Under the pieces are notes generated by a model that saw only the letters and a program-made list of their open reading frames with translations, did not search any database and was not told where the DNA came from. The position numbers were made by a program, and so were the translations under genes. 64,000 nucleotides of DNA from positions 62,001-126,000 of the forward strand of contig CAZCEC010000005.1 of the NCBI GenBank assembly GCA_964497615.1, written 5' to 3'. This document shows positions 36,050-45,575 of this stretch, one piece after another. How positions within the stretch are numbered: the first letter of the stretch is position 1; every line of letters begins with the position of its first letter. The DNA comes from CAZCEC01 sp964497615. GTDB lineage: Bacteria; Chloroflexota; Anaerolineae; Anaerolineales; UBA6663.

Positions 36050-36469
36050 ATGACTCACATCATTACCAGTTTGTGCCTGCGCGACGGCGGTTGCATCGAG
36101 GTCTGCCCGGTCGAGTGCATTATCCCCGGCAAGCCCGAGAGCGAGTGGCCGTGGATGTACATTGACCCCGACACCTGCATTGACTGCGGGGCCTGCATCC
36201 CGGAGTGCCCGTACGAGGCGATCTTCACCGAGGACGAGACGCCCGAGGCCTTTACCGCCAAGGGTGGCGAGCGCCTCAGCAAGCCGGGCGATGCCAACGT
36301 CAAGGGCCGCGCCACCGAGCACTATGAAGGGCACAACAACAAGGGCGAGGCCATTGTCCTGGAAGAGACGGTCATGCTCGCGCCCGGCGAAGTGGTCAAC
36401 CTGCGCGAAGACATCCAGCCCAACTACGATTTCTTCAAGACCGGGCCGGGGTACAACGCCGGCAAGTAG
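36050..36469 (+). CDS. Ferredoxin family protein (eight cysteines)
   Basis: A 139-residue electron carrier. Two cysteine clusters lie in the first 55 residues: Cys9, 15, 19 and 23 (CLRDGGCIEVCPVEC) and Cys43, 46, 49 and 53 (CIDCGACIPECP). The spacing of the first cluster resembles 7Fe and 2[4Fe-4S] bacterial ferredoxins; which clusters form cannot be decided by eye. The remaining ~80 residues have no cysteine and form an unusual C-terminal extension ending FFKTGPGYNAGK. The ATG at 36050 has CGGAGG 5 bases before it. A textbook terminator follows. Confidence 0.87.
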   Translation: MTHIITSLCLRDGGCIEVCPVECIIPGKPESEWPWMYIDPDTCIDCGACIPECPYEAIFTEDETPEAFTAKGGERLSKPGDANVKGRATEHYEGHNNKGEAIVLEETVMLAPGEVVNLREDIQPNYDFFKTGPGYNAGK

Positions 36470-36540
36470 GTCGGCCTGGGCAGCTCTTCTGCACCGGCCA
36501 ACGCCTGAGCGCACGGCGCAATGATGGCGAGTCTGCTGCG

Positions 36541-36570
36541 AGAGGGAGCCGAGGGCTCCCTCTTTTTCTT
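36541..36570 (+). terminator. Intrinsic terminator after the ferredoxin gene
   Basis: AGAGGGAGCC (36541-36550), loop GAG, GGCTCCCTCT (36554-36563), running into TTTTTCTT. A complete Rho-independent terminator. Confidence 0.9.
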
Positions 36571-36630
36571 GCCTGCTCCGGGCGGCGCCCCCCTCGGCGC
36601 GGCATTGTCGCACCCCACCAGAGGTATGCC

Positions 36631-38112
<1,482 letters not shown>

Positions 38113-38117
38113 GCGCC

Positions 38118-39038
38118 CTAGCAGTGGGGCGCTAGCACTTCCGCCAGTCGCAGCGCGGGCTCATCCGGCGAACCGCTTTCTTCCATCGTCCACCACGCTG
38201 AAAGGACGGCCTGCGCCAGCCCCCATCCCGCGATGCGCCGCCGGTCCTCTCCCAGCCGCTCCGCCAGGATGGCCACGCGCCGCGCCGTGCGCTCGGCGAA
38301 ATCCGGCCACGCATACACCTGGGGCAGGGGGTTCCGCAGCAGCGCCCCGGTCTCGTAGGCTGGCTCGCCCACCACGCCCTGCGGGTCAATGATCAGCCAC
38401 GGGGCGCGCTCGGCGGCCAGGATGTTGTAGTGATGCAGGTCGCCATGCAGCAGCACCGCGGGCGCTGCGCTGGCATGCAGTTCCGCGCTCAGGCGCTCCG
38501 CGCGGTCCACCAGGTCCGCCGAAAAGGGGCCAGTGCCGCCGCCGAATTGCGCCCGCAGCTTTTCCAATCCCCGTATCCAATCCTGTGTTGTGGGAAAGCG
38601 GTGTCCAGCGTTCGGCGCGAACCGAAGCTCTGCCATCAGCCCGGCGGCGATCATGGTTGCCCGGTCGTCGTCCTCGACCGTGGCAAGCGTGTGGCCCGGC
38701 AGCAGGCGCTCCAGCAGCATCGCGCCCCGTGCGCGGTCGCCGTCCAGCAACCGCACGCATCCGCGGCCGTCGTAAACCCGCAGGGCCTCGAACTCGGCGT
38801 CGAACTCCGGCCTGGGGCAGCCCAGCCTCAGCACCACGTGCGTCCCGTCCGGCCTCGTGGCCGGCGCGGCGTAGTTGTACGATAGCTCAAACGGTGGGCC
38901 GACTCGCAGCCCCCACCGGCCGGCAAATTCCTCTATCAGGCGCGGCAGTTCAGCCGCCCACCGCCGGCCGTCTTCGCCAAACACATCCGCCATGCGGCGT
39001 GCGAAGTCTGGCGGAATTGCCCGCTCATCTCCGGCCAT
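38118..39038 (-). CDS. APH(6)/hydroxyurea-type phosphotransferase
   Basis: A 306-residue kinase of the aminoglycoside/hydroxyurea phosphotransferase family. The catalytic loop is LLHGDLHHYNIL and the metal-binding segment is WLIIDPQGVVGEPAYETGALLRNP, which is the signature of streptomycin 6-kinase-like enzymes. An N-terminal nucleotide-binding half carries HVVLRLGCP. In non-producers such enzymes are often cryptic, and the true substrate is unknown. It is the last gene of a minus-strand operon with an ABC-2 exporter and a DtxR-type regulator, 15 bases after the permease, and is convergent with aspA (5-base gap). Confidence 0.82.
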   Translation of the reverse strand: MAGDERAIPPDFARRMADVFGEDGRRWAAELPRLIEEFAGRWGLRVGPPFELSYNYAAPATRPDGTHVVLRLGCPRPEFDAEFEALRVYDGRGCVRLLDGDRARGAMLLERLLPGHTLATVEDDDRATMIAAGLMAELRFAPNAGHRFPTTQDWIRGLEKLRAQFGGGTGPFSADLVDRAERLSAELHASAAPAVLLHGDLHHYNILAAERAPWLIIDPQGVVGEPAYETGALLRNPLPQVYAWPDFAERTARRVAILAERLGEDRRRIAGWGLAQAVLSAWWTMEESGSPDEPALRLAEVLAPHC

Positions 39039-39053
39039 CAGTTGTCAGTTGAC

Positions 39054-39893
39054 CTAGGTCTTGCTCAAACGCCTGGGGATTAGCCCGAAGCTGCCCTCGC
39101 CTGCCACGCGGATGTCGCGCCGCACGAAGCGCCAGCCGGCCACGCCCGCCATGACGATGGCGAGCACCAGCAGCGCCAGGGTCCAGCCCGCATTCAGCCC
39201 GTTCAGGGCCTCGCCGCCCTGGTAATAATACATCGGCGAGAGCTGTGCGGCATCTGCTAACCGGTCGTCGATGCGCCCCAAGGCCACCAGGAAGAAGCTG
39301 GCCACCAGCACCAGTCCTGCGGCCATCCCAGCCGACCGGCGCGATGGCAGCAGCATGCTCAGCACCAGGGCCAGGCTGCCAAAGAACAGCAGTTGCGCCG
39401 CCAGCGAAACATAGGGCCGCAGCAGCACCGCCGCGGGCATTTCCAGGGCGGTGCCGCGCTGGCCAATCAGCATGCCCAACCAGCAGATTGCCAGGATGCC
39501 GGACATGATCACCCCGAACCCGGCCAGCCGCCCCACAAAAAGCCGCCACCGGCTCACCGGATGGGCCAGCACCAGGTCGAGCACGCCCGCCTCCTCATCC
39601 GCCGCCAACAGCCCGCTGCCGGCCAGCACCGCCTGGATGCCGAGAATGAGCGGCATGTATGAGAAGAACTCCACGTTCAGGAATCCCTCCGGTGTAAACA
39701 TCGTCTCCATGTCGCCAAAGAACGCCAGCAGCTCGCGGGGATAGCTTTGCAGCAGCTGTTCAAAGCTGGCGCGTTGCGCCGCGAACGTATCGTAGAACTT
39801 CACCAGGTAGCCGGCCAGCACTGCCAGCGACAACCCCCAGCCCAATACCTGCCCCCATCCCCGCTCTAGGCTCTGCCGAAACACGGGCCACAT
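39054..39893 (-). CDS. ABC-2-type transporter permease
   Basis: A 279-residue membrane protein with about six helices: one near 15-35, a cluster from ~78 to 200, and the last near 238-262. The first extracellular loop is large (about 36-75). It pairs with the ATPase encoded immediately upstream (stop and start separated by one base, TGACATG). This type exports drugs, lipids or polysaccharide precursors, or serves in immunity. The substrate is not readable. Confidence 0.84.
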   Translation of the reverse strand: MWPVFRQSLERGWGQVLGWGLSLAVLAGYLVKFYDTFAAQRASFEQLLQSYPRELLAFFGDMETMFTPEGFLNVEFFSYMPLILGIQAVLAGSGLLAADEEAGVLDLVLAHPVSRWRLFVGRLAGFGVIMSGILAICWLGMLIGQRGTALEMPAAVLLRPYVSLAAQLLFFGSLALVLSMLLPSRRSAGMAAGLVLVASFFLVALGRIDDRLADAAQLSPMYYYQGGEALNGLNAGWTLALLVLAIVMAGVAGWRFVRRDIRVAGEGSFGLIPRRLSKT

Positions 39894-39894
39894 G

Positions 39895-40803
39895 TCACTG
39901 CTCCTCGGGTGCCGCGTAGTAGGCCAGGAAGACTTCTTCCAGGGTGGGGCGCTCGGTCTCCAGTTCGCTCACCGGCAAGGGGGCAAGGGCGCGGATCAAT
40001 CCGTCCATTTCCCCCGTCACCTGAAGCAGCATCCGCGCGCCGTTGTCGCGCCCGATGGCCGATACACCCGGCACCGCCAGGATGGGCGCTGTGTCTACCG
40101 GCTCGCGGAATTTCAGCCGCACCCGGCGGAAGGACCGCTGGAGCAGGCTGCTCGTCTCCGCCACCTCGACCACGACGCCCAGCCGGATGATCGCCACCCG
40201 CTCGGCCGCGGTCTGCACTTCACTCAGCACGTGAGAGGAGAAGAACACCGTCGCCCCGTCCGCGCGCGCTTCGGCGATCAGCTTGTGTACCACTTGCTGC
40301 ATCAGCGGGTCCAGTCCGCTGGTGGGCTCGTCCAGCAGCAGCAGTTCCGGCCGGTGCATCAGCGCCTGCACCACCCCCACCTTTTGCTTGTTGCCCTTCG
40401 AGAGGTTCTTGACTTTCATGTCCAGCGGCAGGTCCAGCCGCCGCGCCAGGCTGGTGACGTAGCCCCACTCCGCCTTGTCGCCCCGCAGGCGGTTGAGAAA
40501 CCGCAGGGCGCCCTCGACCGTGTTGTTGTCATCCAAGTGAAGCTCGCCGGGCAGGTAGCCGCACCGCGCCCGCACCGCCGTCGGGGCGGCCTGTGGGTCC
40601 AGCCCCAGCACGCGGATGTGCCCGCTCGTGGGCCGGATGAGGTCCAGCAGGCAGCGGATCGTGGTCGTCTTGCCAGAGCCATTCGGCCCCAAGAAGCCAA
40701 ACACCTCCCCGCGCTGAACACTCAGGTCCACGCCTCGCAGGGCCTTCACCGGCCCGTAGTTCTTGTGCAGGTCCGTGATCTCTAGGGCCGCTCCGACGGG
40801 CAT
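39895..40803 (-). CDS. ABC transporter ATP-binding protein
   Basis: A 302-residue ATPase with Walker A GPNGSGKTT, Q-loop region, signature LSKGNKQKV, Walker B LLLDEPTSGLDP and switch His in FSSHVLSE. The C-terminal ~80-residue extension (VEVAETSSLLQRSFRRVRLKF ... EEVFLAYY) is typical of DrrA/CcmA-like exporters. It follows the DtxR-family gene by 5 bases and precedes its permease by 1 base, so all are probably one transcript. Confidence 0.92.
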   Translation of the reverse strand: MPVGAALEITDLHKNYGPVKALRGVDLSVQRGEVFGFLGPNGSGKTTTIRCLLDLIRPTSGHIRVLGLDPQAAPTAVRARCGYLPGELHLDDNNTVEGALRFLNRLRGDKAEWGYVTSLARRLDLPLDMKVKNLSKGNKQKVGVVQALMHRPELLLLDEPTSGLDPLMQQVVHKLIAEARADGATVFFSSHVLSEVQTAAERVAIIRLGVVVEVAETSSLLQRSFRRVRLKFREPVDTAPILAVPGVSAIGRDNGARMLLQVTGEMDGLIRALAPLPVSELETERPTLEEVFLAYYAAPEEQ

Positions 40804-40808
40804 GCTGC

Positions 40809-41498
40809 CTAGCCCTCGTTTTCCGCCGCCGGCTCCGCGATAAACACCTGATCGGTTACCTCGCGCCCCAGCGCATGGCTTGGTGCGCCGGCCGCATTGC
40901 CCACCCGCACATGCATTGGCCCATTGAAGGGCGCGCGTTCGGTCACCGTCACCATGGCGCCCGGCACTACCCCCAACTCACCCAGGTAGCGCAGCAGCGC
41001 CGGGTCATCGTCGCGCACGCGCGACACGCGCGCCGTCTGGCCCTCGTCCACCGTGCTCAGCGCTGTGCGGCTGGGCGGGTGCATGGAGCCGTCCTTGGCC
41101 GGGATGGGGTCGCCGTGCGGGTCGTGCGTCGGGTCGCCCAGCAGCGCGTTGATGCGATCCTCGAACTCCTCGGAAATGACGTGCTCGAGCTTTTCAGCCT
41201 CGGCGTCTACCTGGTCCCATTCGTAGCCCAGCGTTTCCGACAGATAAAGCTCGATCAGGCGATGATGCCGAATGACCTCCAGCGCGATCTTCTTGCCCGC
41301 GCGCGTCAGCGTGACCCCCCGGTGGCGCTCATAGTTCACCAGGGGCGGCTGCCCCTCCGCCAGCTTCTGCAGCATCCCGGTCACCGACCCCGCCATCACG
41401 CCCAGCTTGGTCGCCAGGGCCGACGTGCTGACCTTCTGCTCGTTCTCGCTGAGCTCGTAGATGGCCTTGAGGTAATCCTCCACCGCGTGTGAGATCAT
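40809..41498 (-). CDS. DtxR/MntR-family metal-dependent regulator
   Basis: A 229-residue metalloregulator. The winged helix is at about 1-65 (MISHAVEDYLKAIYELSE, STSALATKLGVMAGSVTGMLQKLA). The dimer and metal-binding domain is about 66-140, with HHRLIELYLSETLGYEWDQVDAEAEKLEHVISEEFEDRI. The C-terminal FeoA-like SH3 domain is about 155-225. Members repress in the presence of Fe2+ or Mn2+. The ATG at 41498 has AGGGA 7 bases upstream. It heads an operon with an ABC-2 exporter and a kinase, and a DtxR-type box covers its own promoter, which suggests autoregulation. Confidence 0.92.
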   Translation of the reverse strand: MISHAVEDYLKAIYELSENEQKVSTSALATKLGVMAGSVTGMLQKLAEGQPPLVNYERHRGVTLTRAGKKIALEVIRHHRLIELYLSETLGYEWDQVDAEAEKLEHVISEEFEDRINALLGDPTHDPHGDPIPAKDGSMHPPSRTALSTVDEGQTARVSRVRDDDPALLRYLGELGVVPGAMVTVTERAPFNGPMHVRVGNAAGAPSHALGREVTDQVFIAEPAAENEG

Positions 41499-41516
41499 CT
41501 TCGTATCCCTGAATGA

Positions 41517-41535
41517 ATATTTTAGTCTCACCTAA
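41517..41535 (-). promoter_or_regulatory. DtxR/IdeR-type operator over the -10 of the metalloregulator operon
   Basis: On the minus strand TTAGGTGAGACTAAAATAT matches the classical DtxR/IdeR box TTAGGTTAGCCTAACCTAA at 14 of 19 positions. A perfect TTTAG-N6-CTAAA inverted repeat sits in it. It overlaps the likely -10 (TAAAAT) 19-38 bases before the regulator's ATG. Confidence 0.5.
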
Positions 41536-41577
41536 ATCAGGACTATTGTAGTGTTCTTCGACCTGGTTGTCAACTGC

Positions 41578-41583
41578 TATAAT
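41578..41583 (+). promoter_or_regulatory. -10 element of the M67 peptidase gene
   Basis: A consensus TATAAT lies 28 bases before the ATG at 41612, divergent from the DtxR operator. The -35 is weak. Confidence 0.45.
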
Positions 41584-41611
41584 GATTCGGCATCCATCAG
41601 GGTGTTCACCC

Positions 41612-42022
41612 ATGTCGAACAGCCTAACCCTGCGCGCCGCGCACTGGCAGGCCATGGTGGATCATGTTCGCCGCCACGCGCCCGAAGAGGCCTGCGGCCT
41701 GCTGGGCGGGCCGCCGGGCACGGTGGAGGCGCTCTATCTGGTCGAAAACGTCCTGCACAGCCCCGTGGCCTACGAAATGGACGCCCAGGGTCAGGTAGAG
41801 GCCATGGTGGCCCTGGAGGCGCAGGGCTGGGACGTGGTCGCCATCTTCCACTCTCACCCTGCCGGGCCACCCGCGCCGTCGGCCACCGATGTGGCGCAGG
41901 GGTACTACCCCGATGCGGTCTATGTTATCTTGGCGCCCCAGCCGGACGGCGCCTGGGCGGGCAGGGGGTTCAGAATTGACGCTGGCCGCGTGACCGAGGT
42001 TGGCCTCCGTGTGTTGGAGTAA
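41612..42022 (+). CDS. M67-family (JAB/MPN+) metallopeptidase
   Basis: A 136-residue JAMM-type isopeptidase. The zinc site is complete: Glu25 or Glu26 in PEEACGLLGG, then HSHP at 80-83, Ser90 and Asp93 (FHSHPAGPPAPSATD). Bacterial members release small ubiquitin-like sulfur carriers (as Mec+ acts on CysO) in cysteine or cofactor synthesis; no such carrier gene is adjacent here. The ATG at 41612 was preferred, because the open frame upstream runs through the -10. It is followed after 66 bases by plsY. Confidence 0.88.
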   Translation: MSNSLTLRAAHWQAMVDHVRRHAPEEACGLLGGPPGTVEALYLVENVLHSPVAYEMDAQGQVEAMVALEAQGWDVVAIFHSHPAGPPAPSATDVAQGYYPDAVYVILAPQPDGAWAGRGFRIDAGRVTEVGLRVLE

Positions 42023-42088
42023 CGACTCGATGCGCTGGGGGTTATAAATGCTTGTTGCTCAGGCACATTCGCCGTTGGAGGACTGCGC

Positions 42089-42715
42089 ATGCTCTTCTTA
42101 ATCGTTATTGCCGCCTACTTGATTGGGTCCATTCCTATGGGGCTTGTCATCGTCCGGGCCATTTCCGGTCAGGACGTGCGCCAGATCGGCAGTGGGCGCA
42201 CCGGCGGCACCAATGCCATGCGCGCGGCTGGCCTGTCGGCCGGCGTCCTCACGGCCCTGCTGGATGCTCTCAAAGCCGCTTCCAGCGTGTGGTTGGCCAA
42301 ATGGCTCATGCAGGGCGATGCCGAGGCTGGGGCCATGGTCCTCGCCGGCCTGGCCGCCATCTTCGGGCACAACTACTCGGTCTTCCTCAAGTTCAAGGGC
42401 GGGGCGGGGGGCGCGCCGTGCGTGGGCGCCGCCATGGCCATCTGGCCGTGGAGTGTGCTGATCGTCGTGCCCCTGGGCATCCTGGTGCTGTTCGGCATCG
42501 GCTACGCCTCGGTCGCCACGCTCTCGGTGGCCGTGGTCATTACCGCGCTTTTCGCCTATCGCACCTACTTCCAGCAGGCGCCCGCCGAGTTCATCCTCTA
42601 TGGCGTCGGCGCCTTTGTCCTTCTCGCCTGGGCCTTGCGCCCCAACATCCGCCGGCTGCTGCGCGGTGAAGAGCGTATTATTGGCTGGCGAGCCAAGCGG
42701 ATGAAGCAATCGTAG
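42089..42715 (+). CDS. plsY: Acyl-phosphate glycerol-3-phosphate acyltransferase PlsY
   Basis: A 208-residue membrane enzyme that transfers an acyl group from acyl phosphate to glycerol 3-phosphate, the first step of phospholipid synthesis. The conserved motifs are GSIPMGLVIVRAISGQDVRQIGSGRTGGTNAMRAAG (motif 1), FGHNYSVFLKFKGGAGGAPCVGA (motif 2) and the later proline/aromatic loop. GGAGG stands 7 bases before the ATG. Its 3' end overlaps that of the convergent binding-protein gene by 38 bases. Confidence 0.93.
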   Translation: MLFLIVIAAYLIGSIPMGLVIVRAISGQDVRQIGSGRTGGTNAMRAAGLSAGVLTALLDALKAASSVWLAKWLMQGDAEAGAMVLAGLAAIFGHNYSVFLKFKGGAGGAPCVGAAMAIWPWSVLIVVPLGILVLFGIGYASVATLSVAVVITALFAYRTYFQQAPAEFILYGVGAFVLLAWALRPNIRRLLRGEERIIGWRAKRMKQS

Positions 42716-44579
42716 TAAACAAGCTTTCAATGGGACTGGGAGTGTAGCCACCCACCTCAGTCCGAAAGGCCCACGCCTCCGCGCGGTGCGCCAGCGGCAC
42801 GGCCGGCACGGTCTCGCGCAGCCGCGCCTGTGCCTCGGCATACAGGCTTGCCCGCACAGCCGGATCGGCGCTCGTCCGCGCCCTTAGCAACAACTCCGCC
42901 AACTCCGCGTCCGGCGGCGACGGCTGCCCCTCGCCATCCGTATTGAAGGCCCCTTCCAGCCCGCAGAACAACGGACACAGGAAGGCGTCGGGGTCGCCAT
43001 TGATCCCTGACCAGCCCAGCAGGAACAAATCCGCCCGGCCGCTGTGCACGTCGGGCAGCCACGCCGTCTCCCACTCCGGTGCCGCGATCTCAACCACAAT
43101 CCCCGCCGCCGCCAGGTCCGCGCGCACCGCCTCGCCCAGCCCGGCCGGGTCGGGCAGATACGGCCGGGGGATCGGGGGCACGTACAGGGTAATGGTCGTC
43201 GGCACCGTCACGCCTGACTCTTCGCAAGCCTGCCAGTGGCTCTGCGCCTGGGCCACGTCATGCGGGATGACTTCTGGATCGGCCGGTGCGCCCCACACGG
43301 CTGGCGGGATCATGGCGGCTGCGCGCTGGCCATCGCCGGGGTAGAACTCTCGCACATACCGGTCCGGGTCCAGCGCCATCGCCACAGCCATCCGGCAATC
43401 CAGGTTGCCCCACGGCGTGCGCGCCTGATTGAAACCCAGATACAAGACGTCCAACGCGGGGTGCAGCACGAGTTGCGTCGGGCCGCCGGGCGCGGCCACG
43501 GTCGCGTAGTCCGCCGGAGCCACGCCGGCCATCGCCTCGATTTCGCCCGAGTGGAGCGCCAGCAGCCGCTGCGTGGCATCCGGGATGATCTTGAACACCA
43601 GCGCATCCGGGCCGGCCGGCTCGCCCCAATAGTCCGCATTGCGTTCCAGCCGCACCAGCCCCGGCTGCGGCGGTTCGGCCAGCCGGTAAGGTCCGGTCCC
43701 GGCGGATATGGCCTCGAGCCCCGCCACCCCGGCCACGGTCAGGCTCGCCGGGCTCACGATGGCGAAGCTGGGCATTGCCAGGCTGTTGGGCAGCGTCGCG
43801 TCCGGCCGGCTGAGCGTGATGATGACCGCATTCGTCCCCTCGGCCCTGACGTCCTCCACCAGTGCCAGCGGCTCGCCCGCCGCATCCATCTCCCGGGCAA
43901 ACCCGCCAAACATCACCCGCCAGAATGTGTAGTGCCCTGGCGGGTCTCCCGTCAGCCAGCGCTGGAAGTTGGCCGCGACGGAATCAGCAGTCAGCGCCGT
44001 GCCGTCGCTGAACCGCACCCCAGTTCGCAGTTGGAAGGTCCACTCCAGCGCGTCATCGGATGCCGCCCAAGTCTCCGCCAGCCCAGGCCTCGGTCGCGTG
44101 CCGCCTGGCTCGAAGCTTGTCAACCCCTCGTACAGGTGGCGCGTGATCATCAGCGCCGACCGGTCAAGGGCGCTCGCCGGGTCCAGGCTGCCCGGCGCCT
44201 CCGCCAATCCAACCGTGAACACGCGCGGCCCCGGCGTCGGTGATGGCAGCGGGGTGGGGCGCTGGGTCGCCGTCGCCACCAGCGCCTCTGTCGGTGCCGG
44301 GGAGGGTGTGGCCGTGATAGGCTCCACATGCGGCGGCGTTGGTGGCGGCGTCGGCGTGGGCTGTCCGCAGGCCGCCATCATCGCGGCCACCAAGGCCGCG
44401 GCTAGCCGCCGCCACAGGCGTGGCCGCCCGCGTGTCGCGCACCCTTGCGGCGCAGGCCGGGAACTATGCTTGCCAGCCGGCTTCTTCAAGTGCAGATTGG
44501 ATTCGTGGTGCGGATTGTTTTGGCCTGGCGGAGCCTCCGCCAGGGAGGGGCCGCGGCCCAGGGGGGTTGGGGTCGGCAC
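42678..44579 (-). CDS. Peptide/nickel-type ABC transporter substrate-binding lipoprotein (canonical order)
   Basis: A solute-binding protein of the SBP_bac_5 family, up to 633 residues. After a basic N-terminus comes a lipoprotein signal (LAAALVAAMMAACG) and a long Pro/Thr-rich linker to about residue 115. The mature fold is in normal order: LDPASALDRSALMITRHLYEGL, then LAETWAASDDALEWTFQLRTGVRFSDG, GTGPYRLAEPP and ERNADYWGE. The GTG start at 44579 has no clear ribosome site. A TTG about 31 codons further in, opening MKKPAG, is a plausible alternative. It lies downstream of a frameshifted permease in the same operon as a permuted paralogue. Confidence 0.85.
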   Translation of the reverse strand: MPTPTPLGRGPSLAEAPPGQNNPHHESNLHLKKPAGKHSSRPAPQGCATRGRPRLWRRLAAALVAAMMAACGQPTPTPPPTPPHVEPITATPSPAPTEALVATATQRPTPLPSPTPGPRVFTVGLAEAPGSLDPASALDRSALMITRHLYEGLTSFEPGGTRPRPGLAETWAASDDALEWTFQLRTGVRFSDGTALTADSVAANFQRWLTGDPPGHYTFWRVMFGGFAREMDAAGEPLALVEDVRAEGTNAVIITLSRPDATLPNSLAMPSFAIVSPASLTVAGVAGLEAISAGTGPYRLAEPPQPGLVRLERNADYWGEPAGPDALVFKIIPDATQRLLALHSGEIEAMAGVAPADYATVAAPGGPTQLVLHPALDVLYLGFNQARTPWGNLDCRMAVAMALDPDRYVREFYPGDGQRAAAMIPPAVWGAPADPEVIPHDVAQAQSHWQACEESGVTVPTTITLYVPPIPRPYLPDPAGLGEAVRADLAAAGIVVEIAAPEWETAWLPDVHSGRADLFLLGWSGINGDPDAFLCPLFCGLEGAFNTDGEGQPSPPDAELAELLLRARTSADPAVRASLYAEAQARLRETVPAVPLAHRAEAWAFRTEVGGYTPSPIESLFTTIASSAWLASQ

Positions 44580-44586
44580 GCTGGCG

Positions 44587-45574
44587 TTACTTGACCTTGA
44601 TGCCGACTTGCGCCAGCCGCGGGTCCAGCGCGTCCCGCAAGCCGTCGCCCAAAAGGTTGAAGCCGAGCACGGTCAGCATGATGGCAATGCCAGGAAAGAA
44701 CACCAAATGCGGTGCGGTGAACACCTGATTGCGCTCCTGCCCCAACATCAGGCCCCATTCCGGCTGGGGGTGTTGCGCGCCCAGCCCAATGAAGGACAGC
44801 GCCGCCGCGCTGAGGATCGCCGACGCAATGCCCAGCGTGCCCTGGACGATGCGCGGCGTCAGCGTTGGGCAGCACCCGCGCGAACAGGATGTGCATCGGC
44901 GATGCGCCCAGCGCCCGCGAGGCCGAGATGAAGTCCTGCTCCTTGATCGACAGCACGCTGGCGCGCACCACGCGGGCATAGGCCGGTATCTCGACGATGG
45001 CAATGGCGATCAGGGCGTTGATCAGCCCCGGGCCGAGCACGGTGACGATGGCGATGGCCAGCAGCAGCGCCGGGAAGGCCAGCAGCACATCCATCAGCCG
45101 CATGATGATGTTGTCGGTCCAGCCGCCCACGTAGCCCGCCACCGCGCCCAGCATCGTGCCCACCACGATCGCGAAGCTCACGGTCGACAACCCAATGACC
45201 AGCGACAGCCGCGCCCCAAACAGCATCCGGCTGAACAGGTCACGCACATTGCCGTCGGTGCCCATCAGGTGTTGGGGCTGGTCCGCCGGGCAGCCGAGCA
45301 AGTGAATGCACGGCGGCGCCCGCTTGCTCACGTCCTCGATGCCAATCAGCGGCACGATGGGGTCATACGGCGCCAGCACATCCGCCAGCAGCGCCACCAG
45401 CGCCAGGAAACCCAGGATGACCATGCCCACGACGGCCGAGCGGCGCCGCAGCAGCCGGCGAAAGGCATCCCGCATGGGGGTGCTGGGCGCCGTCGATAGC
45501 AACCCCTCCGCGCTGGCCACGGGTGCCGGCAGTTTGCTTCCCAAGGGGTTGACTTGCGGGTTGGTGACGGCCAT
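44587..45574 (-). pseudogene. DppC-type peptide ABC transporter permease, frameshifted
   Basis: The N-terminal two thirds read normally from 45574. It has a cytoplasmic lead, a first helix (VVGMVILGFLALVALLADVLAPYDP), HLMGTDGNVRDLFSRMLFGARLSL, and the EAA-like loop SIKEQDFISASRALGASPMHILFARVLPN. At about 44861-44866 the frame breaks. The correct continuation (TPRIVQGTLGIASAILSAAALSFIGLGAQHPQPEWG ... LGFNLLGDGLRDALDPR) is in another frame and ends at 44587. Restoring two bases in a GCGC run would give the expected LPNALTPRIVQ. Unrepaired, the frame runs on to 44486 as nonsense. This is either a real 2-base deletion or a sequencing or assembly error. Confidence 0.85.
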
Positions 45575-45575
45575 G

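Noticed and set aside
43236..44243. Plus-strand open frame of 335 codons opposite the canonical binding protein
   Set aside because: It is Arg/His-rich shadow sequence. The minus strand encodes clear SBP_bac_5 motifs.
44486..44586. C-terminal extension of DppC in the unrepaired frame
   Set aside because: The 100-base tail is out-of-frame reading through the start of the next gene. The real C-terminus (DALDPRLAQVGIKVK) ends at 44587 in the shifted frame.
44841..44890. Programmed ribosomal frameshifting in dppC
   Set aside because: There is no slippery heptamer, stop codon or downstream pseudoknot at the junction. A 2-base deletion or sequencing error is simpler.
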